Assembly (NCBI GenBank): GCA_016647705.1
Contig: CM028327.1
Coordinates: 8,813,726 to 8,877,725, forward strand
Length of the DNA stretch: 64,000 bases
Source of the DNA: Eucommia ulmoides
Taxonomy: Eukaryota; Streptophyta; Magnoliopsida; Garryales; Eucommiaceae
Reading direction: 5' to 3'
Part shown: positions 60,156 to 64,000 of the stretch, piece after piece
Position numbering within the stretch: position 1 is the stretch's first letter
Layout: each line of letters begins with the position of its first letter
Translations under genes and position numbers: made by a program
The notes under the pieces: model-generated
Seen by the model: the letters and a program-made list of their open reading frames with translations, nothing else
What the model was told of the DNA's origin: nothing
The model's database searches: none

Positions 60156-60227
60156 GGGGCATTCCGAGAATCGAACTCGGGACCTCTCGCACCCAAAGCG
60201 AGAATCATACCACTAGACCAAATGCCC
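60156..60227 (-). tRNA. tRNA-Pro(UGG)
   Basis: A 72-nt minus-strand cloverleaf: acceptor GGGCATT/AATGCCC, D arm GGTCTAGTGGTATGATT, anticodon stem CTCGC/GCGAG with loop TTTGGGT (anticodon TGG), and T arm CCGAG-TTCGATT-CTCGG, with both internal Pol III promoter boxes intact. The CCA is not encoded, as in nuclear genes, and a T run (A run at 60121-60128 on plus) provides a terminator. No intron. It appears functional. Confidence 0.97.
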
Positions 60228-60659
60228 ACACGTTTACAGAGCTTCATGTTGTTCTTTTACTACTTTAGTTTTTAATGATATTTAATATTAAACCAATTTA
60301 AAGTTTTTTTTTTCTTTTTTTTTTTTTAACTACGAGTGTCCTCCTATCACACAGAGTGAAAAATTAGTGTCCTATCACACAGAGTGAAAGATTAACTTGT
60401 TCATAGTGCATGGTTGTCCTTTCTAACCAGTGTACCTTGTAAAGGTCCCTCAATTATTTTAGTTCAAGTGTGTGTTATTATTTGAATTTTTTAATATTTA
60501 ATCACCACATAACTGTAGTATATAAAATTATACACCTTTTTTATTTGTTTTATTATTCTCACTGATTTTAATGGTTAGTCTCGTTTTACTGAGATGTGTG
60601 CTCTCTTAATACAATTCTTGCATTTTTTTTTCATCGAATGATTTTGTTTATAATAACTT

Positions 60660-61965
60660 TTTAGTTGCGTTTGGGCAAGGGATTGACAAATTTATTATTT
60701 AGATAATTATTTTAACAGAATAATTTAATTATATAATTTTATAATTTATTTGTTTAGATAAATTAACACTATTTTTTTTCATTAAATAATTTTGGTTATG
60801 ATAACTTCCAGGTTGCGTTTGGGTAAGGAATTTGATAAATTTAAAAGATTTTAGTAAATGATGGGATTTCGAATTCCAGAATTTTGATATCCCATAATTT
60901 ATTAAATCCATTGTTTAGATAACTATTTTAATAGAAAATTTTGATTATGTAATTTTACAATTCTTTTGTTTAGATAAATTAACACCATTTGTAAAATAGA
61001 ACAGAATCATGGAACAATTCTCAAACTGAGAAATGCGAAAAATAAAAAATCTGAAGAACAATTCTCAAAAAAACAAAATGAAAATAGCCAGAATTTTGAA
61101 GAACAAAGCCAAAATGAAAAAGAAATTCGTTTGAAAATAACAAGAAATTTGAAGAACAAAAGCCAAAACGAAGAAAAAAATACAACGGAGAAGAACAAGA
61201 ACGATTGACTTCGATTTCTGCAACGAAAACGAGAAATCTGAATCAAATTTGTTGCAATATTAAATCGCAACGATCTTTTTCTTCGATTTCTGCAACAAAA
61301 ATGATCTAACTCTCAGATTTGTGAAATCGCAGTCAACGAAGAAGGAGATCAAAGACAATGAAAGAGGTGGACGAAGAAGAAATCAACGATCTAGGTCTTG
61401 ATTTGTGAAATCAACGATGGTCCTGCACCTAAATCACAGTCGACGAAGAAGGAGGTGGACGACGAACGAATCGATGAATCTAGGTCTCAATTTGTGAAAT
61501 TGACGATGGCCCTACACCAAAATCGCAGTCAACGAAAAAGGAGATCAACGAAGAAAGAGGTGGACAACAAAGAAGGAGGTGGACGACGAACGAATCGATG
61601 AATCTAGGTCTCAATTTGTGAAATTGACGATGGCCCTACACCAAAATCGCAGTCAACGAAAAAGAAGATCAACGAAGAAAGAAGTGGACAACGAAGAAGG
61701 AAGTGGACGAAGAAGGAATCGACAAAAAATCAGTTGCAAATGAGAAGTCGAGAAGACAGATGAACAATATTGATGAAATCCTCTCATGAGATGATTTGTC
61801 AAATTCCACCTATTTTAAAAAGATTTCTAAATCCTTTCTTTCACACTACTTGACACTTGAAGAGATTTTACAAATCATTTATACTCAATACTCAAATAAA
61901 GTATTTGTTAAAAAAATATTTTAAAATCCTTCCCCCAAATCCCTTATCCAAACACAACCCCAATT
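60660..61965. mobile_element. MITE with GTTGCGTTTGGGCAAGGGATT ends and internal tandem repeats
   Basis: The left end and the complement of the right end (GGTTGTGTTTGGATAAGGGA) form inverted repeats, and the left subterminal block is partly repeated at 60811. The interior (61391-61730) consists of two 124-bp tandem units (starting CTAGGTCTCAATTTGTGAAA at 61480 and 61604) plus a shorter first unit at 61391, rich in GTGGACGACGAA/GAAGAAGG words. The ORF at 61398-61601 is a product of this repeat. Confidence 0.7.
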
Positions 61966-62394
61966 CCCTTTGTTCAATGAAATTGATGTGACGAATAATT
62001 ATTGATTTTGTATCGCTTTTGTTCCTTTTTTAATGAGGGTTAGCTTAATGTGTTGTTAAGTTTTAGGTGATCCCGTTATATCAATGTTATGACACTGATG
62101 AATGTTCGCTTGATGTGTTGTTCATTTTAGGACATCTCATTACAGCGGCATTTGTGATGCATGTCTAACTAATGAACATTAACTGAGGTTCCAACTTAAA
62201 ACCATATGATGCTCAGTGGAGTAACTCCTTTAATTTATGGAAAATTTGGTGAAAGATCTCATTTCATAAAATCATCACTCTGTGGGGTCCTGTAACAGTA
62301 ATTTTTTAACATATGATATAATCCTTAGAAAATAGTTTTTTGAGTCTTGGGACATCTCGATAAAAAAAAAAATTATTTATATAGTGGCTTGGGA

Positions 62395-62552
62395 ACTCTC
62401 AGATGAGCGATGTGGGACAAAAATCTAACACCCGCCCTTGAGTGCAACTCCAAGTTTGCACAAATGATTTGACTACGAGAGAATTATGAGAAATGTGCAA
62501 CTCACGGCTTGCACGGATGATTTGACTACGAGGGAATGAGAGACCCATAACA
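62395..62552. other. Repeat-bearing segment before the copia fragment
   Basis: GATGTGGGACAAAAATCTAACACCCGC resembles common plant LTR/promoter-type sequence. The words GTGCAACTC and ATGATTTGACTACGAG occur twice within 110 bp. The nature is undetermined. Confidence 0.35.
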
Positions 62553-63006
62553 TTGGCTCTCGAGCCGAATATCAGACTTACCCCACTTGATGGTTTACCT
62601 CTTCAGGATGTCACCCTATATCGCCAACTGGTTGGAAGTCTTGTATACCTTACTGTCACTCGCCCTGACATTGCCTTTGCCGTTCATCAAGTCAGCCAAT
62701 TCTTGTCCGCTCCTCGAACCACCCATTACTTGATTATTCTTCGCATTCTTAGGTATATCAAGGGTATATTATTTCATGGGCTTCATTTCTCAGCTCAGTC
62801 TGCTCCCGTCTTACAAGCTTATTCTGATGTCGATTAGCCCAGAGATCCCACCGACAGGTGTTCAATCACTGGTTACTGTTTATTTTCTCTCATTTCTTGG
62901 CATAGTAAGAAACAAATTGTAGTTGTTCGCTCCAGTACTGAAGCTAAATATCGTGTCATGGCTGATACAACTTCAGAACTTCTTTGGCTTCGATGGCTCC
63001 TCATAA
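62553..63006 (+). pseudogene. Ty1/copia RNase H fragment
   Basis: It encodes LYRQLVGSLVYLTVTRPDIA, HQVSQFLSAPRTTHY, YSDVD and, after a stop, SITGYCLFS, SWHSKKQ, RSSTEAKYRVMA and ELLWLRWLL: the standard C-terminal RNase H of plant copia polyproteins. It is interrupted by at least one stop (62836) and cut off abruptly at about 63006, where opposite-strand integrase sequence begins. Confidence 0.9.
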
Positions 63007-63780
63007 GAAACAACCATGTATATCGAGAGTAGTCGTCCACAAAGATAACAAAGTAACGAAGGCCACCCATTGAGGCATGAGGAGAGGGCTCCCAAATATC
63101 AGAATGAATTAGATTAAATGGTGTAAGGAAAATAGACTGACTCTCTTTGAAAGGTAAAGTTGGTTGTTTGCAAGTTGGCAATGAATACATTTGAAGAACT
63201 TATGTTGAACTGAACCGAGCTGATCGCTAGAGATAAGAGATTGGAGTTGGTTAGATGAAGTGTGGCCTAAATGAGCATGCCAAAGTTGGGATGGTGAGAG
63301 AGACACTGGTGGTTGTGGAGATAAAGATGAGGAAGATGATAGTAGCAGTGGTTGAGTCAGTGATCCCAGCCTTAGAAAGGAGATCCAAGGCATATTTGGT
63401 CTGAGAGAGAAAATATCCATCAAAACCCAATGAGACTTCAAGGCCAAGAAAATAGGTGAGCACGTCAAGGTCTTTCATCTCGAATTGGCTGCTGAGAAAC
63501 TTTTTGAGTTCAGAAATACCGCATATATCATCTCCAGTGATAAACATATCATCCACGTACAGTAACAGAAGGATAATATTATTGACCATAAGTGAGAAAG
63601 CAGGGAAAAGATTTGTACTAGTACCAATTTTAGAAAAGATATGAAGGATGAATGAGGCCAAATCTGCAATAGACATGGTGACAGTAGAGGAGGTAGGGTC
63701 TGAACCCTCTTTGGCATTGAAAAATAGCGAAGAACCCATAGACATCATTGTTGAATCTGGAGAAGCTGTTGTCACTGATG
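63007..63780 (-). pseudogene. Rearranged Ty1/copia fragment: reverse transcriptase joined to gag-pre-integrase and integrase
   Basis: On the minus strand, a reverse-transcriptase piece comes first (LLYVDDMFITGDD, FEMKDLDVLTYFLGLEV, SQTKYALDLLSKAGI; 63600-63360). It then runs into a linker and the gag-pre-integrase motif QLWHAHLGHTSSNQLQSLIS (63310-63240), and the integrase core (NLIHSDIWEPSPHAS, FVIFVDDYSRYTWLFL; 63110-63007). In intact copia elements integrase precedes reverse transcriptase, so the order is scrambled. Frameshifts are present. Confidence 0.9.
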
Positions 63781-64000
63781 GATTTAGAATGCCTATCCAT
63801 GAACCGGTATGAAATCTCTAAGAACTGGGCGAAAAAAAGGTGAACCGACGTAGAAACCACACAAATATAAAATAAAGTATAATCTGTGAGTCTTAAACCA
63901 CAAAACGGAGGCCGAAAACAGAATCAGAACATCGAAAAATCCCAGAAATCGATCCAACTTTGCAAAAAAACGGTTTAAAAATCCCTGAACCAGTCTAAAG
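63781..64000. other. Right edge, nothing recognised
   Basis: The last 220 bp contain no recognisable gene; they may be flank of the copia mosaic. Confidence 0.4.

Overview
The window is nuclear DNA from a flowering plant, most likely a eudicot: AT-rich, with GT-AG introns, class III peroxidase genes of canonical exon structure, a nuclear-type tRNA-Pro, and plant hAT, Mutator-like (MULE), Helitron, LINE, copia and MITE elements. I cannot name a species. Host genes are few. They are a partial peroxidase gene at the left edge (exon 1 at 313-522, minus strand), a complete four-exon peroxidase gene (35215-37448, minus), a two-exon gene for a 70-residue membrane protein (48518-50680, minus), an eight-exon gene for a 950-residue tandem-BRCT DNA-damage protein (51986-59129, minus) and a tRNA-Pro(UGG) gene (60156-60227, minus).

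The left two thirds are a tandem duplication. The promoter and about 8 kb of upstream DNA of the complete peroxidase gene (37.4-45.5 kb, copy B) match the promoter and upstream DNA of the partial peroxidase gene (0.5-34.7 kb, copy A). Copy A has been inflated about four-fold by nested insertions: a hAT element with a Pack-MULE-like element inside it (0.9-3.7 kb), a 6 kb LINE with target-site duplication (7.9-14.0 kb), a Pack-MULE-like element split by a 3.7 kb hAT with a perfect 8-bp target duplication (15.0-20.6 kb), a roughly 9.8 kb MULE (21.5-31.3 kb), and a MITE split by a Helitron (31.3-33.9 kb). Copy B carries different insertions, including a short inverted hAT relative and LTR-like pieces. 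Shared against private insertions give a relative order of events.

The most unusual object is the MULE at about 21.5-31.3 kb. It carries a decayed transposase gene on the plus strand and, on the minus strand, a decayed ULP1-like cysteine-protease gene with a DUF1985-like N-terminal region, the arrangement known from Kaonashi-type MULEs. It is also seeded with more than 25 copies of a 14-nt motif (GTTGAATATAACAC and variants), many as inverted pairs that can form hairpins. They lie in a 218-bp tandem repeat in the probable transposase leader intron, in introns of both genes, and in a seven-unit array near the right end. I did not see the motif outside the element.

The right third (46-64 kb) holds the host genes, with introns largely made of MITEs, one of which carries a decayed organelle-type tRNA. 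It also holds a LINE 3' fragment, a MITE with internal 124-bp tandem repeats, and a scrambled copia fragment in which RNase H, integrase and reverse transcriptase pieces are out of order and in opposite orientations. All gene models are hand-built from splice signals and reading frames; no database search was possible.
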